Shown: positions 26,406 to 35,561 of the stretch, one piece after another
How the letters are laid out: the number at the start of each line of letters is the position of its first letter
Numbering within the stretch: position 1 is the first letter of the stretch
Assembly (NCBI RefSeq): GCF_016107625.1
Contig: NZ_JABASV010000007.1
Span: 124,001 to 188,000, forward strand
Reading direction: 5' to 3'
From: Vreelandella alkaliphila
GTDB taxonomy: Bacteria; Pseudomonadota; Gammaproteobacteria; Pseudomonadales; Halomonadaceae
Length of the DNA stretch: 64,000 nt
The notes under the pieces: model-generated
What the model was told of the DNA's origin: nothing
Databases searched by the model: none
The model's input: the letters and a program-made list of their open reading frames with translations, nothing else
Translations under genes and position numbers: made by a program

Positions 26406-26965
26406 CTTTTCAAAACTGGTTGATGATTTTCCCGATACTGCTCATTCTGCTTGCGGCAGGAGCGCTTGTCCCAATCCTCGTAAAGGCCCGAAGTAAGTAT
26501 GCCCAGATGGATCTCGAAGAAACTGGGGTTTTTGCTCCAAGATTTAGCGAGGTTCAGTCGCAGCAACAAGTCCAGGCAATGCCTGGTCAAAATGCTAAGC
26601 CTGAGCAATATACCCAGCCAAGACAACAACAGCAGCCAAGACAACAACAGCAGCCAAATGAAGTTTCAGTGGATCAAGAAAAAGATATTATCAAGAAAAT
26701 CAATTCACTTTCTCAGAAATTAGTTAATTTATTTGCTGAGTATCCGAGTGCACCTTTTGTCAAAATTCCTTCTGATGATGCATTGCGCTCTAATAATTCT
26801 CTTGACCCGACGCTTGGCACAGATATTCATGATATTCATCGCTCGGAGGTCGACCAGTTAGAGTCTAGTTTAATTGAGGCCTGTAAGTCTCTGGAAAAAA
26901 TTAAATTTGGCGATATTAATACTTCTCTTAATAAAAGCCATACCTCGAATTCTTCAAATAGCTAA
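26402..26965 (+). CDS. Membrane-anchored Gln-rich protein, second of a pair
   Basis: A 187-residue protein. One N-terminal membrane helix (LMIFPILLILLAAGALVPIL, residues ~7-26) is followed by a disordered Gln/Pro-rich linker with two exact PRQQQQ repeats (residues ~73-84), then a C-terminal part with predicted helices (INSLSQKLVNLFAEYPS). The start overlaps the previous stop (ATGA). No catalytic motif or known domain is seen. A membrane anchor with a flexible arm suits an effector or scaffold working with the 110-residue partner; this is inference only. Confidence 0.6.
   Translation: MTFQNWLMIFPILLILLAAGALVPILVKARSKYAQMDLEETGVFAPRFSEVQSQQQVQAMPGQNAKPEQYTQPRQQQQPRQQQQPNEVSVDQEKDIIKKINSLSQKLVNLFAEYPSAPFVKIPSDDALRSNNSLDPTLGTDIHDIHRSEVDQLESSLIEACKSLEKIKFGDINTSLNKSHTSNSSNS
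26618..26653. repeat. Two tandem copies of an 18-bp repeat
   Basis: CCAAGACAACAACAGCAG occurs twice in direct succession (26618-26635 and 26636-26653) inside the second membrane gene. It encodes PRQQQQ twice. Copy number could vary by slippage without changing the frame. Confidence 0.9.
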
Positions 26966-27593
26966 TCTCTAATAAGCTAAATTGGCAGCCGTCATTTGTG
27001 GCTTTTTTATCCTCTCACCAACTTTCAATAAATTTTGCTATCTGAACCAATAAGTAACAGCTTGAATTAAGTTATACGCAATCACACAGGCCTTCAGAGG
27101 CAGTTATTACCACTCAAGTTTAATGTCAAGGTTTCTTATCGCTGGGCGCAAACATCAACCCACGTCATTACACGCGAAGCGTTTATCTTGGTGAGCACTA
27201 TATGCACATAACCACTGCATGCTCGACTGAGGGTAAACAACCACCAGAAATCGCTGCCAAATTGACATTTTGAGACCTCAAGATGCGACTTGATACTCGC
27301 TCATAGGGCCAGTCCAATTACCTAGTTGCATCGTTAGGCGGCCGATTCCAGTTGTAAAGCACGAAGAACGCTAGGTGCGGGTATAGGCCATCGTGCCTTG
27401 ATTTAGGGCAGGGGAAATCGCATAAGGTCTGTCGTATCAGTCCATGTCCCCGATAGACTTTTTTATGAAAAGGGGGGGCTAGAATAAGGTGATCCGCCAC
27501 CCAATCGATCGTTAAGCCTTGGTCTTTGTATCCTCTTTGGTAGTGCAGAGGTTGTCAGGTCATTAGCGCACTGTGCTGCCGTCGAGTAAGCAT
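26966..27593. other. Gene-free stretch between the small membrane genes and rmuC
   Basis: About 630 bases between convergent genes. One short frame with no ribosome binding site lies around 27318-27500 and is not supported. No repeats or strong hairpins were noticed. Confidence 0.4.
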
Positions 27594-29684
27594 TTAGTCA
27601 ATTGTATTTTCTGCGCTCTCTTCAGTCCGGTGTTCGTTTCTTAGGTAGTGGGTATTGTCAGATGATGAGCCGATCTCAAGCTTCGCACGTTCCAGAATGT
27701 CAGCGGGTAGTTCTTTCTTCACTGAGACGCCAAGCTCTTTAAACTCATGTGCCTGCTTGATTAGATTGCCTCTGCCGTTGACCAGTTGTCCCAGCGCCTT
27801 GTCATAGCTTCCCCGAGCACCGTCCAGCTTCTTACCAACGTCCTGCATGCTCTCAACGAAGCTGGAGAGCTTGTTATAAAAACGTTCGGCACGGCTAGCC
27901 AGTTCAGCGCTGTGCTTACTCTGGTTTTCAAATCGCCATAGCTGACTGACAATATTGAGGCTGGTTAGCAAGGTTATTGGGGTGGCGACCAGCACATTAT
28001 TCTCAATAGCACGTTGATAGAGCGTGCTGTCATAACGAACTGCCTCAACGTAGGCCGATTCAATCGGGATAAACATCACAACGACTTCAGGGGAGTTAAG
28101 ACCCGGAAGATCGTAATAATGTTTGTCCGCCAGTTCGGTAATGCGTGAACTAACAGCCTTGGTGTGCTCCGCTAACGCATTTTGCCGTGAGAGGTCATCA
28201 TCTGCGTTCACATACTCCAGATAGGCGTTGAGCGAGGTTTTGGCATCAATGACCAGATGACGGCCCTGTGGCAAATAGATCACAGCGTCTGGACGGCGCT
28301 TTCCTTCCTCGGTATCAAAGCTTCTTTCGCGCTGATAATCATCCCCAGGGCGCAGCCCCGCACTATCGAGGACGTTTTCGAGCATCAACTCACCCCAGTT
28401 GCCTTGCACCTTTTTTTGACCTTTAAGTGCCTGGGTAAGCTGCGCTGCCTGATCGGTAATGTCCTTATTCAAATCCTGTAAATTCTTTAGCTCTGTTCGT
28501 AGGCTGGCCCGCTGTTCAGTTTCCTGGGTGTGCAGGCTTTCCACTTTGTCTCGGAAGCCCTTTATTTCGGTTTGGAACGGCTTGAGTAGCTCGGTTAGGT
28601 TACGTTCCGAGAGAGATGAAAATGCCTTGCCTTTCTGATCGAGCAGCTCGTTGGCTAGGTTTTCGAACTCTACTTTGAGCTGCTTTTTGCTGTCTTCCAT
28701 CCACTGCAACTGACGGTTGAATTGATGCTCCTTTTCTTCCATACGAGTTTGCAGCTCACCATGCTCGTTTTTCAGAGCATGGTAGGTGGTCTGAAGCTCT
28801 TTAAGGCTCTTCTGTGCAATATCTCGCTGTTCACGAGCTTCTTTGAGGTTGGTGTTTACCGCATGCAGGTCTGACTGGATGCTGCCGTTGGCTTCCCGTA
28901 ACTCGGCAATTATCTGATAGGCATCATCAAGTTTTTTCTGATAGTCCTGACGCTGTTGGTTCAAAGTGTTTTCGGTGGATGCTAGCTTTGTCTGAGTTTC
29001 TTCGAGGGCCAGAGTGCGTGACTTCAGATCTGCCTGAGCGCTGCCTAATGCTTCGCGCACCTGCGCTAGGTCTTTATTGAGTGCGCCGAGCTTTTCTTGG
29101 GATGACTCTCGGAGCGACGTAAGCTCTTGATCGAGCGTATTGATACGATGTTGAGCTTCTTGAAGGCTGGTTTCTCGTGATTCGAGCCGGGATTCGCGGT
29201 CGCTCAGTCCAGATTTAAGTTCTGTGAGTTGCTTGTTAAGCTCATCTTGCTGGGTTTGACGAGCTTTGACCTCTTGCTGAGCCTCATCAAGTTGCGCTTT
29301 AAGGTCGTCTCTTTGTTGCTGGGCAGTGTCTCGGTAATCCGATAACTCCCTTCTAACGCCTGCCAACGCCTCTTTATCTGTGGCGTGCTCCAGCCTCACG
29401 CTCTGCAAGTTATCACGCTCACTATCCAGAGCTTTTTGCAGTGTAGATAAGTGCTCTTGGGCAGCTTGAAGGTCATCGGTGACGGCGGTATGCGATTGAT
29501 TTAGCTGCTTGACATCAAATTCTCTGGCTTGAAGTTCAGCTTCTTTTGATTGGAGTGATAATTGAACGGCATTTTTATCCTTTCGCAGCGACGAAATGCG
29601 CCACTGCTGGAAAGCAAAGGTAAGCAATGCACCCAAGATAAATAAGGCGCTGCCGATAAGTGCAAGGCTTACGGGCTGTTCCAT
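27594..29684 (-). CDS. rmuC: DNA recombination protein RmuC
   Basis: A 696-residue protein: an N-terminal membrane anchor (LALIGSALFILGALLTFAFQ), a very long coiled coil (~25-360, rich in Q/E/L), then the RmuC nuclease-like domain (~390-640) with QGNWGELMLENVLDSAGL, VIYLPQGRHLVIDAKTSL near 475-490 and VVMFIPIESAY near 530. The DAK fits a PD-(D/E)xK-like core. RmuC limits recombination at inverted repeats. It is longer than the E. coli protein because of the coil. ATG 29684 has AGGAG 7 bases upstream. Its presence inside an island with large inverted repeats is unusual, as rmuC is normally a core gene. Confidence 0.88.
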   Translation of the reverse strand: MEQPVSLALIGSALFILGALLTFAFQQWRISSLRKDKNAVQLSLQSKEAELQAREFDVKQLNQSHTAVTDDLQAAQEHLSTLQKALDSERDNLQSVRLEHATDKEALAGVRRELSDYRDTAQQQRDDLKAQLDEAQQEVKARQTQQDELNKQLTELKSGLSDRESRLESRETSLQEAQHRINTLDQELTSLRESSQEKLGALNKDLAQVREALGSAQADLKSRTLALEETQTKLASTENTLNQQRQDYQKKLDDAYQIIAELREANGSIQSDLHAVNTNLKEAREQRDIAQKSLKELQTTYHALKNEHGELQTRMEEKEHQFNRQLQWMEDSKKQLKVEFENLANELLDQKGKAFSSLSERNLTELLKPFQTEIKGFRDKVESLHTQETEQRASLRTELKNLQDLNKDITDQAAQLTQALKGQKKVQGNWGELMLENVLDSAGLRPGDDYQRERSFDTEEGKRRPDAVIYLPQGRHLVIDAKTSLNAYLEYVNADDDLSRQNALAEHTKAVSSRITELADKHYYDLPGLNSPEVVVMFIPIESAYVEAVRYDSTLYQRAIENNVLVATPITLLTSLNIVSQLWRFENQSKHSAELASRAERFYNKLSSFVESMQDVGKKLDGARGSYDKALGQLVNGRGNLIKQAHEFKELGVSVKKELPADILERAKLEIGSSSDNTHYLRNEHRTEESAENTID

Positions 29685-29960
29685 CGAGAACTCCTGATCT
29701 GACCAAAGGGCAAAGGGACTTGTTGGGCGGGCTGCCTGTATTGCGCAGTGAGACCTTTCAAGCCAGGTTGTTACATTAAGTTAAGTTTCTGAACAATACC
29801 TCAGAGGGCTTAGGTTGTATGTAAACGATCTCCTACAAAATTATCAATTATTGTCCATATTCGGCGTGATAAGACTGAGATGTATTCGCCGTAAAAAATA
29901 CCCCGACAGCCGTTAATACACTGCTTATGATGCGAGAGGGCATTAACAAGAGTGAGAGTG

Positions 29961-30518
29961 ATGACAACATCAAGCTGGCATGAAGGAAAGAAGAGGGTAT
30001 TCGAGCACTTTGATTTAGAGGTCATTTCATTCAATAGCCACTATTCAGCAGGGTTAGCGGATATTAGTAGAATTTCGCTGATGTCAGGCGATGACCTCGT
30101 TCTTTCCAATTGTATGACACTAAACCTTGAGACCACCATCCTGGCTCCTAACAACAAGGCGGGTCAGACTTGTGCAGTGCAATTACTTACGACCAAACCG
30201 CATGAATGGGAATCGATGCGTGTCTCTGACATACAAATCAAAGAGGAGGATGGTCAGCCGCAGTTTGAAACAAAGGACAAAAGGCTGGTTCCGGTCATTA
30301 ACGACGTGTTTTCGATAGGCTATCTTAATCGTAACTATCGGCAAGAAGGCTGGAGAGCGTTCGTTCATCTCCCTGTATATGTGGTCAGGGATTTTCAATT
30401 TGCCTTGGTAAATGGACTAGCGCCCTACGTCTGCCTGAATTTTATGCGCATAGAAAAGAGCCGAATGATCAAAACCATCCAATACGATTCATCAGAGGCT
30501 TACAATGATAACCGCTGA
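29961..30518 (+). CDS. Hypothetical protein, unrecognised
   Basis: A ~185-residue soluble protein with mixed alpha/beta composition (FDLEVISFNSHYSAGLADIS; CVQLLTTK-like strands; RAFVHLPVYVVRDFQFALVNGL). There is no signal peptide, membrane segment or known motif. ATG 29961 is chosen over GTG 29952; neither has a strong ribosome binding site. It is followed by a convincing terminator hairpin at 30611-30642 on the plus strand, which supports it being a transcribed gene. It is convergent with the HUH/Gp2-like gene and divergent from rmuC. Confidence 0.45.
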   Translation: MTTSSWHEGKKRVFEHFDLEVISFNSHYSAGLADISRISLMSGDDLVLSNCMTLNLETTILAPNNKAGQTCAVQLLTTKPHEWESMRVSDIQIKEEDGQPQFETKDKRLVPVINDVFSIGYLNRNYRQEGWRAFVHLPVYVVRDFQFALVNGLAPYVCLNFMRIEKSRMIKTIQYDSSEAYNDNR

Positions 30519-30528
30519 TACTTGGCTG

Positions 30529-32247
30529 CTATGACCTGCATGTAGTTGCCATCGGCGGTGGCCATTCAGTTATCAGGCTACTCATTTGATAACGTCGGCA
30601 GAGTTTCATGACGCCTCTAGGAAGCTCCAGGGGCGTTTTTTTCGTCTTTCTATATAATGAACTATCCCAAGCGCTAAGACGTCTTAAGCGCGCAATTTGA
30701 GCTTTATAGGGGGTGTTTAGGGGTGCTATTAGAGGAGGGTGGTGAGCACCGTAAGCGGTGTTAATTTGCCGTGCTATACATGACTGACTTGGTGGGTTAT
30801 TGACCACCGACATAGCGTATAGCGCCATTTTCGTGTCTGTCGTTAAGGTGAGCGTTAGAGAGCTATTTTGCCCTGGCGTTATCGAAGGTTTTTCAGCAAC
30901 ATTAAGCGCCTGCTGTTTCATAAAGGCCTCAAGCTCAGTATCCGATACAGCCGGGTCAGTTGGAGCCTGCCATAAAAGCTCTTCCTGGCGGTATTGCTCA
31001 ATATCACTGCTGATTTCCTGCATTAGCGCTTCGTATTGGCCTTCCGATAATGAGCGTGCTTTCTCCTGCTCCTTAGCGATCACAGCAATTTCCGACATCA
31101 GCCAGTCGTATTCGCCTTCTGTCATTTCCCCAGTAGGGGCACTTTGATCTATAAAGCGTTCTGCCTCTTCGACCACACGGTCATATTCGCCCTCTGACAG
31201 TCCTTCCGCTATTTCTTGCTCGGCGTCAAAGTAGGCATCTACCGACGGATCGTCTTCCTCATACTGCCAATCATACGAGGGTTCGCTGTTGCGGAAATGC
31301 TCCCATGCTAAGGCGTTATCTATGTCTATTATGCGCTGCTCATCAAGGCGAGCCTGGCCAGGGTCTATCGTCTCTGGCACCCAACCCTTCAGCAGGTAGG
31401 TCAACGCCTGATGGCAGTTCAATGTCGTGGTGTCGAAAGTTGCACTTCGAAAACGGTTTTGTTTACTGCGCATTTCTTCATAGCGGGAATGTGCTGTTGA
31501 ACGCAGCTCGTTAGGCGCATATATCCGGCATTTACCTTTTTCCATATAGTCGCTTTTCTTCTCCAAAGCCTTTGATATGTAATCCGCAGCACCAATGTCG
31601 ATATTGGCTTCTTGAAATATATTGCAATTTTCTGATTTCGATGTTGTCACTGTGTGACTGTTTGGAGAAGGTCGCTTCTTGTAAGAAGTCTGCAACTTAA
31701 TGCCCGAATCCTTGTCGGTGTCAACTTTGAGACATTGCTTTAGCTTGGCCTCGTCATCTTTGTGAAATCCAATAAGGCCATGGCAGTGCAGGTTGCCTTT
31801 ATGATCCTCAAGCACCCCGAACCATAACGCTCTGACCCCGTGTTCTCGGAATTTTTTGTTGATACGGTTGGCATACTTACCGGCGGGTGAGCGCGTTTTT
31901 TCATTGGCAATCTTTTCGCTGAGTGCTTGAGAGAAGTTGACGGTCAGAAAACCCAGAGTCCAGCCATCTCGCTGATCTATTAATTCGCAAAGAACCAAGA
32001 AATAGAATCGCAACTCCAGGGAAATGCTACGACCATTTAGCACTTGCCGGAGCTGCTGATCTTTCCAGCGTTTGATTATGAGATTGTCGGCAGTCGCCTT
32101 GAATTGGCTAAAGTGCTGTCCGATGGCATGTGGAAGGTGCCAGCGTCTTACCCGATCTGCATTTGAATGATTAATAAGTAACGAGTTATTTACTTCTTTT
32201 GTTGATGTTCTGACGGTGCGAGAAGCGCACTTTTTTGATTTTTTCAT
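30529..32247 (-). CDS. HUH/inovirus Gp2-like replication protein candidate
   Basis: A 572-residue protein. Residues ~60-240 resemble replication initiators: GNLHCHGLIGFH near 168-179 holds a His-x-His pair of HUH type, and ADYISKALEKKSDY near 222-235 supplies a Tyr/Lys motif. Residues ~325-420 contain three repeats of about 33-36 residues: LSEGEYDRVVEEAE, MTEGEYDWLMSEIA and LSEGQYEALMQEIS. The last ~50 residues are encoded by DNA that also forms a plus-strand terminator, so that end may not be ancestral. HUH proteins nick and join single-stranded DNA in rolling-circle replication. Confidence in the family is moderate. Confidence 0.55.
   Translation of the reverse strand: MKKSKKCASRTVRTSTKEVNNSLLINHSNADRVRRWHLPHAIGQHFSQFKATADNLIIKRWKDQQLRQVLNGRSISLELRFYFLVLCELIDQRDGWTLGFLTVNFSQALSEKIANEKTRSPAGKYANRINKKFREHGVRALWFGVLEDHKGNLHCHGLIGFHKDDEAKLKQCLKVDTDKDSGIKLQTSYKKRPSPNSHTVTTSKSENCNIFQEANIDIGAADYISKALEKKSDYMEKGKCRIYAPNELRSTAHSRYEEMRSKQNRFRSATFDTTTLNCHQALTYLLKGWVPETIDPGQARLDEQRIIDIDNALAWEHFRNSEPSYDWQYEEDDPSVDAYFDAEQEIAEGLSEGEYDRVVEEAERFIDQSAPTGEMTEGEYDWLMSEIAVIAKEQEKARSLSEGQYEALMQEISSDIEQYRQEELLWQAPTDPAVSDTELEAFMKQQALNVAEKPSITPGQNSSLTLTLTTDTKMALYAMSVVNNPPSQSCIARQINTAYGAHHPPLIAPLNTPYKAQIARLRRLSAWDSSLYRKTKKTPLELPRGVMKLCRRYQMSSLITEWPPPMATTCRS
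30611..30642 (+). terminator. Rho-independent terminator after the hypothetical gene 29961-30518
   Basis: ACGCCTC (30611-30617) pairs with GGGGCGT (30630-30636, one G-T pair), followed by seven T. It lies 93 bases after the stop at 30518 and inside the 3' part of the antisense HUH/Gp2-like gene. Confidence 0.7.
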
Positions 32248-32540
32248 GTTACAATTTATCTCAACTTGTTGATTGCCGGCCTCTATTGGGTCGGTATTTT
32301 TTTGTCTATACGCAGCGCTTTAAATTTCTGCGAAATTGCTCTTTAGGTGAGCGTGATTAGTCACGTTAATGCGTTATTAATTTAAAAGTCACGCTGCCTT
32401 ATAGTTGGTGTATCAAAAGGTTCACTTTAAGATCCAGTTTGAAAAGTGCATGACTGCCAGGCTCTTATACGTAAAAATAGCTTTGATCCATATATAATAC
32501 TGCTAACCCAAGTTGTGAGCTATATGCCGAAGGAGTTTTT

Positions 32541-33155
32541 ATGGGTGCTATTGTCGGTTATTTAAGAGTGAGCACTGACGATCAACAGACTGGTTCACAA
32601 AAAAGTGAAATAGAGTCTCGCTACTCAGTTGATCGTTGGTTTGAAGATGCTGCTGTCTCTGGTGTTGTTAAAACGGAGAAGCGTGAGGGCTTTAGCAATT
32701 TAATGAACTATGTGCGCGAGGGTGACACTTTGGTTGTTTATGCCATCGATAGGTTAGGGCGCGATACCATCGATGTTTTAAACACCGTCGAATCCCTGCA
32801 CGCGAAAGGAGTGGCTGTTATCTCAATTAGAGAGGGGTTTGAGTTGGGCACCCCGATAGGTAAGGCGATGTTAACGATGCTAGCCGCAATTGCCGAATTA
32901 GAACGGAGCAACATAAAGGCGCGGCAAATGGCCGGTATCGCGCGGGCAAAGAAAGACGGCTTACAGTTTGGTCGTGAGAAGGTCATTGATGATCGAGCAG
33001 TGGCGCTGTGGCGATCACAAAACAAACAGTCGATAGCCAAGACTGCTAAGCATTTTGGAATTTCCACTCCATCTGTGAAGCGAGCTTGCCGTAAGGCTGC
33101 TGAGGAGGGGTGGTTGGATGAAGCTAACCTGCAAATGAGTAAGCAAGCAAGTTGA
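32541..33155 (+). CDS. Serine recombinase (resolvase/invertase family)
   Basis: A 204-residue small serine recombinase. The catalytic Ser is in GYLRVSTDDQ (residue 11), the Arg region is AIDRLGRD near 69-76, GKAMLTMLAAIAELER near 108-123 is the dimer helix, and the C-terminal helix-turn-helix is SIAKTAKHFGISTPSVKRA. It catalyses resolution or inversion between short sites. The ribosome binding site is AAGGAG. It is transcribed away from the HUH/Gp2-like gene and followed by a terminator. Its crossover sites were not identified; the inverted repeats at ~38-39 kb are too long to be typical res or inv sites. Confidence 0.9.
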   Translation: MGAIVGYLRVSTDDQQTGSQKSEIESRYSVDRWFEDAAVSGVVKTEKREGFSNLMNYVREGDTLVVYAIDRLGRDTIDVLNTVESLHAKGVAVISIREGFELGTPIGKAMLTMLAAIAELERSNIKARQMAGIARAKKDGLQFGREKVIDDRAVALWRSQNKQSIAKTAKHFGISTPSVKRACRKAAEEGWLDEANLQMSKQAS

Positions 33156-33546
33156 CGCCGACATAAATGATGCCCTCAAGCGCTCAAATTTGCACCTTGA
33201 GCGCTTTTCCCTCTCTGCGTTGTGAAACCCTTCAGTGCAATGCTACGTGCTTTTAAACATCTTTTGCGAAGTGTGTAGCCGCAGGTTTTCGCGTCAGCAA
33301 GAAGAACCACTAATCCCGATGATGGCAGGATGATTAGCATTACTGGTCTCTGTAAAACCCTCTGCATGCAGTGTCTGTCATCCAGCCTTCAATAAGGCTG
33401 TTTCCATTTTGGATTTCAGGAAAGGCGGAAGCTGGTGGCTAATGTGAACATTTAGTTATCGACATGGTTTGTGTTCGTTGCCTATCTTTGTCAATACTGG
33501 CCGGACATCAAGATGACCAACCTATTCTTAATTTACCGAGGTGGGC
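33156..33546. other. Gene-free stretch after the recombinase gene
   Basis: Apart from the terminator at 33179-33208 no supported ORF or repeat was seen. A small frame with no ribosome binding site on the minus strand (33176-33367) was not accepted. Confidence 0.4.
33179..33208 (+). terminator. Rho-independent terminator of the serine recombinase gene
   Basis: AGCGCTCAA (33179-33187) and TTGAGCGCT (33197-33205) form a perfect 9-bp stem with a 9-base loop, followed by TTTT. It is 24 bases after the stop. Confidence 0.8.
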
Positions 33547-34278
33547 ATGAGTCAGAAAACTGAAAAGAGCCATTGGGCGAGGCTCATTCAACTGCTCAGC
33601 CAGCATAAACGTAAGACGGCTGCCTTGGTGGCACTTTTACTTGTGACAGTGCTGGCGATTGTGTTGCTGGTCAATGGACAGCTAGAAGTCGGCGCATTTG
33701 TTTCATTGCTTGGCCTATCGCTTCTGGCTGGAGTTGTCATCGCCCTTTGGGGCGGCTTTTCAGAATTAAAAATTTTCGGTGACGGCATCAGGCTCAAAGA
33801 GCTTACCGGAGGGGCTGAAAGGGGTATCAAAAGCCTTGAGGAAGGCCGAGTGACCGTTTATCGACAGATGTTGACCTTGACTATGTGTCAGCACGGCGGA
33901 GTTTCAGGTTACTACGATAAGCGAATACCGGAATTTTTCTTGGCCATCGACGAGATCAAGCAACAGGGGCTATTCGCGGAACTATCTAGCCAGGTGGATG
34001 AATTGGCAGGTCGGCTGTTAAATCAGCAGCAACGAAATTTGACTCTGATGATTAACCCCATGACCGGTGAAGGGATTAGTGGCGTTTCAGTCGAGCAACA
34101 AATCGATGAGCTGAAAGGGTGGCTGCATCAGATGGAAGACGGCAATGTCGGCAGTTTGTCGAGGGAGGGTTACCTACTTTATTTCGATATCCTAGGTATC
34201 ATTGAAAACCTGGAACGGCTTGTTGATTTTAGTGAAAGCACACATCGCGCAAGTGAGCGCCTCACTATAGGTGCGTAA
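33547..34278 (+). CDS. Two-TM membrane protein of unknown function
   Basis: A ~243-residue protein. Two hydrophobic segments at residues ~25-43 (AALVALLLVTVLAIVLLV) and ~48-68 (VGAFVSLLGLSLLAGVVIAL) are followed by a ~170-residue cytoplasmic domain rich in helices (LKELTGGAERGIKSLEEG; QVDELAGRLLNQQQ). ATG 33547 has GAGG five bases upstream and is chosen over GTG 33541. No known domain is recognised. The layout, a hairpin anchor with a helical soluble domain, is common among island-borne effectors, but nothing catalytic can be seen. Confidence 0.6.
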   Translation: MSQKTEKSHWARLIQLLSQHKRKTAALVALLLVTVLAIVLLVNGQLEVGAFVSLLGLSLLAGVVIALWGGFSELKIFGDGIRLKELTGGAERGIKSLEEGRVTVYRQMLTLTMCQHGGVSGYYDKRIPEFFLAIDEIKQQGLFAELSSQVDELAGRLLNQQQRNLTLMINPMTGEGISGVSVEQQIDELKGWLHQMEDGNVGSLSREGYLLYFDILGIIENLERLVDFSESTHRASERLTIGA

Positions 34279-34659
34279 TGGTCGCGTATAAGCTCCGTTT
34301 CGTTTCCCCTATGTATCGATCGTGTCGGATACGAACGCGCTCAGGGACGCTTCTCTGCTCGATCTAGCCCTAGCCAGAGAGCTGACGCTCAGCTTCTACG
34401 TATAAGGGTGTCGCTTGTTGCAGTGGGGCACCAGAAAATCCGCCCCCTTGGTTCTATAAGGGAGGCGCCTATTTCGTCTCTCGAATAGGCAGCACTCCCC
34501 ACAGCATCCGCGAAAAAACCTAGGGGTTTCAGTTCAGGCCCGTCTCATTGGCGAACTCTTCTCCGGCAAAGTGTCCCCGACGTCGGCGCGCGCGTTCGCG
34601 AATTTCAGTTCTGACTTGGTAGTTAGGATTAGCGGCTGTTGAACGGTTACTTTCTGGTT

Positions 34660-34691
34660 GGTCAGTAGGTCAGTAGGTCAGTAGGTCAGTT
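34660..34691. repeat. Four tandem copies of an 8-bp repeat
   Basis: GGTCAGTA occurs three times in succession from 34660, followed by GGTCAGTT. It lies in non-coding DNA and may be a slippage-prone microsatellite. Confidence 0.85.
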
Positions 34692-34896
34692 AGGCAGAGA
34701 GCAGAGAGGCTAAAATGACTTGGTGTAAGGACTTAGTGTTGGGTGTCTAGTGCGCTTGTTGGCTAAGAGCAAGGCTTGAGAGGTAAAGTGATTTTCAGTG
34801 ATAAGCAGAGGTATTCGGTTATCGTCGATTTTTTCGGGTTTATTCGTTTTTTTCTATAAAAGTAGTGTTTTTAATAGTCTTTTTAATATGGCATCC

Positions 34897-35123
34897 GGTG
34901 GGGAGGGTGGAAAACTCCTTACCAGAGCAGACGCTATTCGCATCAAGGCTCCGGTAAGGCTTTTCCCCTCCAGCCACCCATGCTTGTATAAGATCAAACG
35001 ATCCGACATCCGTATGGGGCCATCCCTCACTGCACTGAACAACGTCACATGGATCTGTGAGATCCGGGCGATCCCATGTAACGCCCGCAACGCCCCGTTC
35101 AGTGACCCCTGATGGTGATCAGG
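34897..35123. repeat. Cluster of four inverted repeats (hairpin array)
   Basis: Arms: 34897-34923 with 34953-34978 (about 26 bases, several mismatches); 35033-35040 with 35097-35104 (CACTGAAC/GTTCAGTG) enclosing 35047-35055 with 35070-35079; and 35108-35113 with 35118-35123 (CCTGAT/ATCAGG). The spacing and nesting suggest a folded RNA or a single-strand origin rather than chance; this is inference. Confidence 0.55.
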
Positions 35124-35561
35124 AGAACCTCTTCAGGCACAGCCTATTGTCGCGGATCTCTTCTGGCTGTCGTCGGTGAGTTTATCGATGTCTGCGTAGG
35201 TCACCTTTCGTCGGCTCCCTCTGGCATGAATCACTGATAACTTCACTGACTTTTCACCTGTGGCCGAACGTATGTTTCTCCGATACCTCCGCAGGTGTGT
35301 GCATTCCGAACTGGCTGCATGCACAGTGATATTATCTACAGGGGATGGAGACATGGCAAGCAGATTATTGCTTCGGAGAGGTAGATCGTAAGTGGCTGAT
35401 TAAATTGAGCCAATGGCGCTTATACTTGACTATTCTTATACTTGGTGCGGGATGTGAATGTAGTAGCGAGGCCGAAACTCGCGAACCTCAACACCCGCAT
35501 TGATCAGGGAAGCCTGGAGCATAGCATTGCTGGCCATGGATGAGGCTTGCACTCACTACCT

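Larger units (their letters stand above)
34279..35561. other. Coding-poor, structure-rich stretch
   Basis: About 1.3 kb without a supported gene. It holds a 4-copy 8-bp tandem repeat (34660-34691), a cluster of four hairpins (34897-35123), a CTTATACTTG pair near 35419-35444, and a 38-codon leftover frame after the antitoxin gene (35436-35552, minus). The reading frame at 34798-35112 runs through the hairpins and was not accepted. Confidence 0.5.

Noticed and set aside
27318..27500. 60-codon minus-strand frame
   Set aside because: No ribosome binding site, no family, and located in an otherwise empty intergenic stretch.
34798..35112. 104-codon frame
   Set aside because: It runs through the hairpin cluster and shows no protein-like composition or ribosome binding site.
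35133..35354. 73-codon minus-strand frame
   Set aside because: No ribosome binding site and no recognisable family; it may be chance.
35436..35552. Toxin gene partner of the Phd antitoxin
   Set aside because: Only 38 codons with no toxin family resemblance; recorded as a possible remnant.
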